From positions 1 to 5,678 of the forward strand of contig CAMPBB010000042.1 in assembly GCA_946635125.1 (NCBI GenBank): a stretch of DNA of 5,678 nt, given 5' to 3'. Under the pieces are notes generated by a model. It did not search any database. It was not told where the DNA came from and saw only the letters and a program-made list of their open reading frames with translations. Made by a program: the position numbers and the translations under genes. Origin of the DNA: an uncultured Clostridia bacterium. GTDB lineage: Bacteria > Bacillota > Clostridia > Christensenellales > UBA1242. Below, piece by piece: positions 1 through 5,549 of this stretch (its first letter is position 1; every line of letters starts with the position of its first letter).

Positions 1-239
1 ATGAAAGTGACATAGACCTAGATTATATGCAAAAGCGTTATGATGTTAACGATAGTGATCTTGCTTACTTTATTGTTCAAACATTTGCAGGGCTTTATAA
101 CCCAAGAATGGATATAACTCTTTTAAACATGGCAAGAGAAGAGCCAATCAGTTTTGACACAAACTTTAAGAAATTTATGATTGAGGCAAACGAAAAAAGA
201 GAAGAAGTTTTGCCAGATTTATTAAAATATTTAAAATAA
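1..239 (+). CDS. C-terminal end of an unidentified protein (5' partial)
   Basis: The reading frame is open from the left edge (first full codon at base 3) to a TAA at 237-239, giving at least 78 residues. An ATG lies at 27 but has no Shine-Dalgarno sequence before it, and the frame stays open upstream (residues ESDIDLDY precede it), so this is most likely the tail of a longer gene that begins outside the window. The visible part is soluble, with no membrane segment, no cysteine and no metal or nucleotide motif that I recognise. It runs from an aromatic-rich stretch (YFIVQTFAGLYNPRMDI) to a strongly charged, probably helical end (EANEKREEVLPDLLKYLK). I do not recognise the family and assign no function. 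The gene ends three bases before a strong terminator, so it is the last gene of its transcript. Coding status is well supported by codon use and by the terminator placement. Confidence 0.75.
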   Translation, partial: ESDIDLDYMQKRYDVNDSDLAYFIVQTFAGLYNPRMDITLLNMAREEPISFDTNFKKFMIEANEKREEVLPDLLKYLK

Positions 240-241
240 AC

Positions 242-272
242 AAAAAAATCCTATGGACCATAGGATTTTTTT
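242..272. terminator. Bidirectional intrinsic terminator between convergent genes
   Basis: This is a perfect 31-base palindrome centred on base 257. A run of A (242-248) leads into the arm TCCTATG, which pairs with CATAGGA, followed by a run of T to 273. Because A and T tracts flank the stem symmetrically, the element reads as a hairpin plus U-tract on both strands. It lies 3 bases after the stop of the left plus-strand gene and 7 bases beyond the stop of the minus-strand alkylation-repair gene, so it should end both transcripts. Confidence 0.9.
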
Positions 273-279
273 TATAATT

Positions 280-990
280 TTATATTCGCAAAGTTTTTAA
301 AAGTTCTTTGTCTTCTTTTGGCACTCTAAAACTATCATGGCACTTTGAAATTGCTTTGTTTTGAGTGAATTTGTTAAGGCATTTCTTTTTAAGTAAGTTA
401 AGCGTTTCATCTCGGTGTTTAACAAAACTTTCACAAACAAGCCAAGCATTCATCATGTTAACATAATATTCTTGTTCATTAAAAAATGAGTTTGAAATAT
501 TTAAAATATCTTGCGTGAAGTCATCAAACTTTAAAAGCTTTAAACAAATTAAAAGCCCAATTCTTTTAACAAAAGTTTTGTTTGATTTAACATAAGTTTT
601 TGCAAGGCTAAAAAACTCAAATTTGTTTTTGTCTGTGATTTTAAATTTCAAAGAATCTGTGCTTGCCCAGTTGTCGCAACAGTTTGCATATTTTTCTAAA
701 TATTTTTTGAAAGTTTCAAAGTTTGATATTTTGCAAATAAGGTTTGCGTTAACAAATGTAACAGACAAATTATCCCATAGCCAAAGGTCCAAGAATTCCA
801 AAAAATTGCCTTTTGCAATTTGATTTGAAATGCTTTTTATGTTAACAGATGGAACAGCCAAACATTTTAAATTTGTGTTTGCAATTCTCTTTTCCCACAA
901 AGCTTTTTCTTCACCCTTTGAAAGTGTTTTTAGATATGCTAAAAATTCTTCTCCATCTTTTTTTAACCAATGCGTTTTTACTAAATTCAT
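280..990 (-). CDS. DNA alkylation repair protein, AlkD-like DNA glycosylase
   Basis: A 236-residue protein of the HEAT-like-repeat DNA alkylation repair family, whose members excise positively charged alkylated purines such as 3- and 7-alkyl bases without flipping them out. Numbered from the ATG at 990, the signature is CDNWASTD (about residues 105-112) with W108 and D112, R143 in the following helix (KRIGLLICL), and W183 in YYVNMMNAWLV. These match in order and spacing the Trp-Asp-Arg-Trp set that lines the DNA cleft of Bacillus cereus AlkD (W109, D113, R148, W187). The C-terminus (NKAISKCHDSFRVPKEDKE) is also typical of the family. Length is normal and there is no signal peptide, so it should act in the cytoplasm. 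The start is set by GAGGTG at 995-1000; a TTG four codons upstream overlaps that site and was not chosen. It is a single-gene unit with its own promoter region and a shared downstream terminator. Family assignment is strong; catalytic activity and substrate are inferred. Confidence 0.88.
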   Translation of the reverse strand: MNLVKTHWLKKDGEEFLAYLKTLSKGEEKALWEKRIANTNLKCLAVPSVNIKSISNQIAKGNFLEFLDLWLWDNLSVTFVNANLICKISNFETFKKYLEKYANCCDNWASTDSLKFKITDKNKFEFFSLAKTYVKSNKTFVKRIGLLICLKLLKFDDFTQDILNISNSFFNEQEYYVNMMNAWLVCESFVKHRDETLNLLKKKCLNKFTQNKAISKCHDSFRVPKEDKELLKTLRI

Positions 991-994
991 TTTG

Positions 995-1000
995 CACCTC
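995..1000 (-). promoter_or_regulatory. Ribosome binding site of the AlkD-like gene
   Basis: On the minus strand GAGGTG lies four bases before the ATG at 988-990 (GAGGTG-CAAA-ATG). It decides the start: the alternative in-frame TTG at 1000-1002 would overlap this site and has no ribosome binding site of its own. Confidence 0.75.
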
Positions 1001-1011
1001 AAAAAAAGTTT

Positions 1012-1058
1012 AACATATTTTTTGTGTTTTTAATAGTAAAAAACAAACTTTTAAACAA
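1012..1058 (-). promoter_or_regulatory. Candidate promoter region of the AlkD-like gene
   Basis: Two weak overlapping sigma-A-type options exist on the minus strand. One is TTGTTT (1053-1058), 17 bases, then TATTAA (1030-1035). The other is TTTACT (1035-1040), 17 bases, then TATGTT (1012-1017). Neither is close to consensus and I cannot choose between them. The location is right because the nifJ terminator lies just upstream at 1100-1131, so this gene needs a promoter between there and its start. Confidence 0.35.
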
Positions 1059-1079
1059 AACTTTTTCCACTTTTCCACA
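1041..1079. repeat. Short imperfect tandem repeats upstream of the AlkD-like gene
   Basis: AAACAAACTTTT (1041-1052) is followed directly by AAACAAAACTTTT (1053-1065), the same unit with one extra A. Overlapping its end are two head-to-tail copies of TTTTCCAC (1063-1070 and 1071-1078). The second copy plus the next A reads TTTTCCACA, one base from the DnaA box TTATCCACA. The block covers the upstream part of the candidate alkylation-repair promoter, so it may be a binding site, or only low-complexity AT-rich DNA. Confidence 0.45.
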
Positions 1080-1099
1080 TTTTGCTTTGTTTTTTCATA

Positions 1100-1131
1100 A
1101 AAAAAGTGTGCTAAAAATAACACACTTTTTT
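1100..1131 (-). terminator. Intrinsic terminator of nifJ
   Basis: An 11-bp stem (AAAAAAGTGTG at 1100-1110 pairing with CACACTTTTTT at 1121-1131) closes a 10-base AT-rich loop. Read on the minus strand it starts 3 bases after the nifJ stop codon, and the descending arm ends in six T. The flanking A/T runs could also let it work on the plus strand, but no plus-strand gene enters here. Confidence 0.85.
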
Positions 1132-1134
1132 ATT

Positions 1135-4100
1135 TTATTCTTTTTTTGATTGAGATAGAAGAATAAGTTTTTGTAATAACAAATCATTATCTTTTTTGGC
1201 TTTTTCCAAAAGTTCTTGGGCGTGCTCTGGCATTTTTTGCATTAAACTCTTATATCTTCGCTCGCCTTGAACAAATTCCATGTAATCACCAGTTGGATTT
1301 TGAGGGCTATCAAGAGTTAATTTTTGCGTTTCTGGATTATATCTAAACAGATGCCAATAACCACTGTTAACTGCCTTTTTCATTTCTTCCATTGACTTAG
1401 ACATGTCAATTCCTTGATTGATGCAAGTTGAATAACAAACAACAATTGAAGGCCCTTTGTGTGCTTCTGCTTCTTTTAGTGCGTTAATTGTTTGCATCAT
1501 GTTTGCGCCCATTGCAACTTGAGCGACATAACAATTAGGATAATTTAATGCCATGAGTGCCAAACTTTTCTTGCTTGTTGTTTTTCCAGTTTCAGCAAAT
1601 TTTGCAGTTGCTCCACATGGCGTTGCCTTTGAAGATTGTCCGCCAGTGTTTGAATAAACCTGAGTGTCCAAAACCAAAATGTTAACATCTTCATTTGATG
1701 CCATAACATGGTCAAGTCCACCATAACCAATGTCATATGCCCAGCCATCTCCACCAATAATCCAAACAGATTTTTGAGTTAAGGCTTCTCTTCTTTCACT
1801 AATTTTGTTTAAAACATTTGTTAGTTCAATGTTTTCACAAGACAAAAGTTCTTTTTCAAGTGCTGGAATAAGTTTTTTAACAACCTTGTTGTTTTCGGCA
1901 AAATTGTTTTTTGTGTTTTTCCATTCTTTGAACAAGGCTGATGTTTTTGATTTTAGGGCAATGGCTTCATCAATAAGTGTGTTTAATTCATCTTTTTGAG
2001 TTTTGTTTGCAAATTGCATTCCAAAACCAAATTCAGCATTGTCTTCAAACAAACTGTTTGCCCATGCTGGCCCAAATCCATCTTTTGTTTGTGAGTATGG
2101 GCAAGTTGGGAATGAACCGCCATAAATGCTTGAACAACCTGTTGCGTTGGCAATAACCATGTTTTCACCAAAAAGTTGGGTTGCAAGTTTGATGTAAGGT
2201 GTTTCTCCACAGCCAGCACAAGCACCGCTGAACTTAAACAAACATTCTTTAAATTGGCTGCCTTTAATCGTTGCTTCTGGATAAACTGTTGTGTCGTTTT
2301 GAATTGTTTGAGCAAACTCATAGTTTTCTTTTTGTTCCTTAATTTCTGTTATGGCATCGCTCATAACAAGAGCTTTTTTAAGGCTAGGGCAAATGCCCGC
2401 ACAACTTCCACAGCCAGTGCAGTCTAGTGGGCTTATTTGAATTCTAAAATCATATTTTTCTGTGTTTTGTGCTTTTATGCAAGAAAATGTTTCAGGTCTT
2501 TTTGTTTCTTTGTTTAAAAGAACGGGCTTTATTGCTCCGTGAGGGCAAACAAAAGAACACATGTTGCATTGAATGCAGTTTTCTTTAATCCATTTTGGAA
2601 CAGAAATTGCAATTCCACGCTTTTCAAATCTTGTGGTGTTTGTTGGAACGCTTCCATCAGCAGAGAATGCCGAAACTTTCAAGCTGTTTCCAAGTTGCTT
2701 TGCAATTGGTTTTATTATGTTTTCATTAAACTCACTTGTTTCATTTGATTGATATGTTTCAAGCTCGTTGTTAGCGTTTTTCCATGAAGATGGAATGATT
2801 ATTTTTTGAAGGCTTTTTGAAGCAAGGTCAATTGCCTTAAAGTTGTTTTGAACAACTTCTGGGCCTGCTTTGCCATAAGATTTTTCAGCCATTTTTTTCA
2901 TTTTTTCTTTTGCTAAATCATAGTCAATTATGTTTGTTAGGTAAAAGAACGCACTTTGCATAATGGTTGAAATTTTTCCTTTTAGTCCAAGTTCTTGAGC
3001 AAGTTTAACTCCATTTATAATATAAAAGTTAATGTTTTTCTCAAAAAGAGTTTTCTTAAAATCTTTTGGAAGGCGATTTTCAAGTTCCTCTGTTGTCCAC
3101 TCACAGTTAAGAAGAAATGTTCCATTGCTATTGATGTGAGACAATATGTCATATTTTCCAATAAAACTTTCATTGTGACAAGCAACAAAAGATGCTTTTT
3201 CAATTTCATAGTGTGAAGAAATTTCGTTCTTACCAAATCTTAAATGAGAAATGGTGATGCTCCCACTTTTTTTGCTGTCATAAACAAAATAACCTTGAGC
3301 ATATAGCGATGTGTTGTCGCCAATAATTTTTATGCTGTTTTTGTTGGCTGAAACTGTTCCATCACTTCCAAGGCCAAAGAACAAACATTCTGTGCCATTA
3401 TATGGGTGATTGTATGGCAAAACTTTTAATGAAGATTTCATGATGTCGTCGTCAATTCCAACAGTGAAGTGATTTTTCCCAGTTAAAGTTGAATTATCAA
3501 TAACAGCAATTGCCATTGCTGGCGTGAAGTCTTTGCTTCCAAGGCCATATCTTCCGCCCAAAACTTTAACATTTCTGTTTTCTTCCATTAAAGCGGAAAC
3601 AACATCAAGGTATAGTGGCTCTCCAACGCTTCCATTTTCTTTTGTTCTATCCAAAACTGTAACAACTTCACAGCTTTGCGGAATTTCTTTGCAAAAGTCT
3701 TTTGCATTAAATGGGCGATAAGCACGCACTTTTAAAACACCAACATCTTTTAGTTTTTGCTCTTTAATAACTTCTTCAATTGTGTCACATGCACTTCCCA
3801 TCAAAACAATAACTTTCTTTGCAGTTTTTGACCCACTATATTCATATGGCTTATATTTTCTTCCAGTGAACTCACCATATTTTTTCATGGCGTTTTTAAG
3901 TTCGTTATAGGCGTTAACATAATAAATTGAGCCCCTTTCTCTGTTTTGGAAGAAAACATCTGGGTTTTGTGCTGTTCCCATTTGTTTTGGGTGTGCTGGG
4001 CTTAAAGCTCTTGCTCTAAACTCTAATATTTTGTGCATTGGCATAAGGCGTTTAATTTCTTCTGTGTCAAGCGTGCTTATTTTTGCAATTTCATGAGAAG

Positions 4101-4620
4101 TTCTGAATCCATCAAAAAAGTGAAGGAAAGGAACACTCGAATTTAGGCTTGCCATCATTGCAATTGTTGCAAAGTCGTGTGCTTCTTGAACATTATTAGA
4201 GCACAGCATGCAAAATCCTGTTTGACGGCATGCCATAACATCGCTGTGGTCACCAAAAATTGAAAGAGCGTGGGTTGCAATTGCTCTTGCAGAAACATGG
4301 AAAACGCAAGGCAGAAGTTCGCCTGCAATTTTGAACATGTTTGGAATCATTAAAAGAAGGCCTTGGCTTGCGGTAAAAGTTGTTGTTAGTGTTCCTGCCA
4401 TAAGGCTTCCGTGAAGTGCACCAGCGGCACCAGCCTCACTTTGCATTTCAACAATTTTCATTGGAAATCCAAACATATTTTTTTGGTTTTGCCCAGCCCA
4501 AGAGTCACAACTTTCTGCCATTGGTGAACTTGGAGTGATTGGATAAATGATGGCTGCTTCATTTGTTGCATATGCACTCATTGCAACTGCTGTGTTGCCA
4601 TCAACTGTTATTGTTTTCAT
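1135..4620 (-). CDS. nifJ: Pyruvate:ferredoxin (flavodoxin) oxidoreductase, single-chain homodimeric type
   Basis: A 1161-residue enzyme that converts pyruvate and CoA to acetyl-CoA and CO2, passing two electrons through thiamine diphosphate and three [4Fe-4S] clusters to ferredoxin or flavodoxin in the cytoplasm. From the ATG at 4620, the pyrimidine-binding domain comes first, with YPITPSS (26-32), E62 in EMQSEAGA and R112. These are spaced as T31, E64 and R114 are in Desulfovibrio africanus PFOR. Next come domain II (about 268-370), the gamma domain (about 414-600) and the EKR linker (666-668). The two-cluster ferredoxin domain has C682, C685, C688, C692 and C734, C737, C740, C744. The proximal cluster ligands appear as C801, C804, C829 and C1066. 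The diphosphate-binding GGDGWAYDIGYGG is at 956-968, with N991 in YSNTGG. All key residues are present and the frame is intact. The chain stops without the roughly 60-residue C-terminal extension that shields the D. africanus enzyme from oxygen. It is a monocistronic unit with its own promoter and terminator, divergent from truA. Confidence 0.97.
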   Translation of the reverse strand: MKTITVDGNTAVAMSAYATNEAAIIYPITPSSPMAESCDSWAGQNQKNMFGFPMKIVEMQSEAGAAGALHGSLMAGTLTTTFTASQGLLLMIPNMFKIAGELLPCVFHVSARAIATHALSIFGDHSDVMACRQTGFCMLCSNNVQEAHDFATIAMMASLNSSVPFLHFFDGFRTSHEIAKISTLDTEEIKRLMPMHKILEFRARALSPAHPKQMGTAQNPDVFFQNRERGSIYYVNAYNELKNAMKKYGEFTGRKYKPYEYSGSKTAKKVIVLMGSACDTIEEVIKEQKLKDVGVLKVRAYRPFNAKDFCKEIPQSCEVVTVLDRTKENGSVGEPLYLDVVSALMEENRNVKVLGGRYGLGSKDFTPAMAIAVIDNSTLTGKNHFTVGIDDDIMKSSLKVLPYNHPYNGTECLFFGLGSDGTVSANKNSIKIIGDNTSLYAQGYFVYDSKKSGSITISHLRFGKNEISSHYEIEKASFVACHNESFIGKYDILSHINSNGTFLLNCEWTTEELENRLPKDFKKTLFEKNINFYIINGVKLAQELGLKGKISTIMQSAFFYLTNIIDYDLAKEKMKKMAEKSYGKAGPEVVQNNFKAIDLASKSLQKIIIPSSWKNANNELETYQSNETSEFNENIIKPIAKQLGNSLKVSAFSADGSVPTNTTRFEKRGIAISVPKWIKENCIQCNMCSFVCPHGAIKPVLLNKETKRPETFSCIKAQNTEKYDFRIQISPLDCTGCGSCAGICPSLKKALVMSDAITEIKEQKENYEFAQTIQNDTTVYPEATIKGSQFKECLFKFSGACAGCGETPYIKLATQLFGENMVIANATGCSSIYGGSFPTCPYSQTKDGFGPAWANSLFEDNAEFGFGMQFANKTQKDELNTLIDEAIALKSKTSALFKEWKNTKNNFAENNKVVKKLIPALEKELLSCENIELTNVLNKISERREALTQKSVWIIGGDGWAYDIGYGGLDHVMASNEDVNILVLDTQVYSNTGGQSSKATPCGATAKFAETGKTTSKKSLALMALNYPNCYVAQVAMGANMMQTINALKEAEAHKGPSIVVCYSTCINQGIDMSKSMEEMKKAVNSGYWHLFRYNPETQKLTLDSPQNPTGDYMEFVQGERRYKSLMQKMPEHAQELLEKAKKDNDLLLQKLILLSQSKKE

Positions 4621-4626
4621 ATTTTT

Positions 4627-4635
4627 ATCTCCTTT
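4627..4635 (-). promoter_or_regulatory. Ribosome binding site of nifJ
   Basis: On the minus strand AAAGGAGAT is followed by six bases (AAAAAT) and then ATG at 4618-4620. This strong site fixes the start at MKTITVDGN. The frame remains open upstream for 19 more codons to a TTG at 4675-4677, but that stretch contains the promoter and this site, so the longer version is not real. Confidence 0.92.
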
Positions 4636-4640
4636 ATTTA

Positions 4641-4655
4641 TGTTATTATATAACA
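4641..4655. promoter_or_regulatory. Dyad over the nifJ -10 element, possible Rex-like operator
   Basis: TGTTAT (4641-4646) and ATAACA (4650-4655) are perfect inverted arms around a 3-base centre, and they cover the nifJ -10 hexamer completely. On the minus strand the wider sequence reads TTGTTA-5 bases-TAACAT. The published clostridial Rex site is TTGTTAA-4 bases-TTAACAA, equivalent to TTGTTA-6 bases-TAACAA, so the resemblance is real but the spacing is one base short. Part of the symmetry comes from the nearly palindromic TATAAT itself. Function is inferred. Confidence 0.35.
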
Positions 4656-4673
4656 AACAATCAAAATAGGCAA
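4645..4673 (-). promoter_or_regulatory. Promoter of nifJ
   Basis: On the minus strand TTGCCT (4668-4673), a 17-base spacer and a perfect TATAAT (4645-4650) form a good sigma-A-type promoter. Transcription should begin near 4638-4639, just before the ribosome binding site, giving a leader of only about 18 bases. That leaves no room for a riboswitch or attenuator, so any control of nifJ here would act at transcription initiation. Confidence 0.75.
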
Positions 4674-4695
4674 ACAAACATTTGCAAAAGTTTGT
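4674..4695. promoter_or_regulatory. 22-bp dyad between the nifJ and truA promoters, probable operator
   Basis: Arms ACAAAC (4674-4679) and GTTTGT (4690-4695) flank a palindromic core TTTGCAAA (4681-4688), all sharing one centre between 4684 and 4685. Ten of eleven base pairs are symmetric; only 4680/4689 breaks the dyad. It touches the upstream edge of the nifJ -35 hexamer and overlaps the candidate truA -35. That is a suitable place for a dimeric regulator to affect both divergent genes. I cannot match it to a named regulator. Confidence 0.5.
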
Positions 4696-4710
4696 AATTT
4701 TTGTTAATAT
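4682..4710 (+). promoter_or_regulatory. Candidate promoter of truA
   Basis: TTGCAA (4682-4687), a 17-base spacer and TAATAT (4705-4710) give a moderate sigma-A-type promoter, each hexamer matching four of six consensus bases. Predicted start near 4717 leaves a leader of about 40 bases. The -35 hexamer lies inside the 22-bp dyad. Confidence 0.5.
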
Positions 4711-4744
4711 GTGTAAAAAGAAATAGTGTTTTATTTAATAAAAC

Positions 4745-4751
4745 AGAAGGA
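4745..4751 (+). promoter_or_regulatory. Ribosome binding site of truA
   Basis: AGAAGGA lies seven bases before the ATG at 4759. It supports that start over an in-frame GTG at 4726, which has no such site and would add 11 residues (MFYLIKQKEKK) before the conserved TruA N-terminus. Confidence 0.75.
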
Positions 4752-4758
4752 AAAGAAG

Positions 4759-5493
4759 ATGAAGAGAATAAAGTTAACAATTTCTTATGTTGGAGAAAAA
4801 TATAATGGTTGGCAAAAACAAAGCAACGGAAATGGAATTCAAGGAATTTTGGAAGAAGCAATCAAAAAAGTAACTCATGAAGAAACAGCCCTTGAAGGTG
4901 CTGGAAGAACAGATGCTGGAGTTCATGCGTGGGGGCAGGTTGCTCACTTTGACACAAATTCAAGGCTTAATCCACAAAAGTTTTTTTATGCAATCAATCA
5001 GTTCTTGCCTGACGACATAAAAGTTTTGTCTTCTTGTGAAGTTTCAAGTGATTTTCATGCAAGGTTTTCAGCAAAGAAAAAAACATATATGTATAAGTTT
5101 TATGAAAGTGAAGTGATTTTGCCTCTTCTTGAATTTGATGCCACAAAAATTGGAACAAACTTTAACTTTAACTTGGCGAAAAAAGCGTTAAAGTATTTTA
5201 AGGGGACAAAAGATTTCAAATCGTTTTGCAGCGTGAACACAAAAGTTAAATCAACTGTTCGAACAATTTACAAAATAAAACTTAAAAAAGAAAAAAATGT
5301 TATAAAACTTTTTGTTACTGGAAATGGATTTTTGTATAACATGGTTAGAATAATTAGTGGAACAATTTTGGAAGTTGGAATGAAAATAAAGAAGCCAGAA
5401 GACATAAAAACAATTTTTGAAAAACAAGACAGAAAATTTGCTGGAAGAACAATGCCTGCAAAAGGGCTAACGCTTGAAAAAATAGAGTATTAA
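4759..5493 (+). CDS. truA: tRNA pseudouridine synthase A
   Basis: A 244-residue cytoplasmic enzyme that isomerises uridines to pseudouridine at positions 38-40 of the tRNA anticodon stem-loop. The N-terminus (KLTISYVGEKYNGWQKQ) is typical of the family. The catalytic motif is GRTDAGVHA with D52, the counterpart of E. coli D60, preceded by R50. Y110 in KKKTYMYKF stands 58 residues further on, exactly as E. coli Y118 does. FHARFSAKKKTY (99-110), GNGFLYNMVRIISGTILEVG (188-207) and RTMPAKGLTLE (230-240) complete the signature. Length is normal for Firmicutes and the frame is intact. In many Firmicutes truA follows the ecfT transporter and ribosomal protein genes; here it stands alone, diverging from nifJ. 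No clear hairpin terminator follows the stop, so transcription may run on into the glycosyltransferase gene. The assignment is firm. Confidence 0.96.
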   Translation: MKRIKLTISYVGEKYNGWQKQSNGNGIQGILEEAIKKVTHEETALEGAGRTDAGVHAWGQVAHFDTNSRLNPQKFFYAINQFLPDDIKVLSSCEVSSDFHARFSAKKKTYMYKFYESEVILPLLEFDATKIGTNFNFNLAKKALKYFKGTKDFKSFCSVNTKVKSTVRTIYKIKLKKEKNVIKLFVTGNGFLYNMVRIISGTILEVGMKIKKPEDIKTIFEKQDRKFAGRTMPAKGLTLEKIEY

Positions 5494-5497
5494 GTTA

Positions 5498-5526
5498 TTG
5501 CCTAAATTTTTTAATTATGCTATAAT
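5498..5526 (+). promoter_or_regulatory. Extended -10 promoter of the glycosyltransferase gene
   Basis: TTGCCT (5498-5503), a 17-base spacer and a perfect TATAAT (5521-5526), preceded by TG at 5518-5519, form an extended -10 promoter starting only 5 bases after the truA stop. Predicted start near 5533, leaving a leader of about 17 bases. The -35, spacing and -10 are the same as in the nifJ promoter. Confidence 0.75.
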
Positions 5527-5549
5527 AAAAAAACAAAAAAGGAAAAGTT

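Noticed and set aside
623..1033. Plus-strand open frames opposite the AlkD-like gene
   Set aside because: They are antisense to a gene with recognisable family residues, lack ribosome binding sites and give low-complexity Phe/Leu/Lys-rich products.
1545..3721. Several open frames of 64-112 codons in other frames within nifJ
   Set aside because: The nifJ frame is intact with all cofactor ligands; these overlapping frames have no independent start signals or recognisable content.
4621..4677. Longer nifJ start at the TTG at 4677
   Set aside because: The extra codons cover the ribosome binding site and the -10 and -35 elements; the ATG at 4620 has a strong AAAGGAG site and gives the family N-terminus.
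4726..4758. truA start at GTG 4726
   Set aside because: No ribosome binding site precedes it; AGAAGGA is placed for the ATG at 4759, and the extra residues are not family-like.
4661..4861. Minus-strand open frame across the truA start and the divergent promoters
   Set aside because: It overlaps the promoters, the 22-bp dyad and the conserved truA N-terminus, and the product is Phe/Leu-rich low complexity.
5494..5549. Terminator after truA
   Set aside because: I found no GC-containing hairpin with a T-tract; the gap is taken up by the glycosyltransferase promoter and its ribosome binding site.
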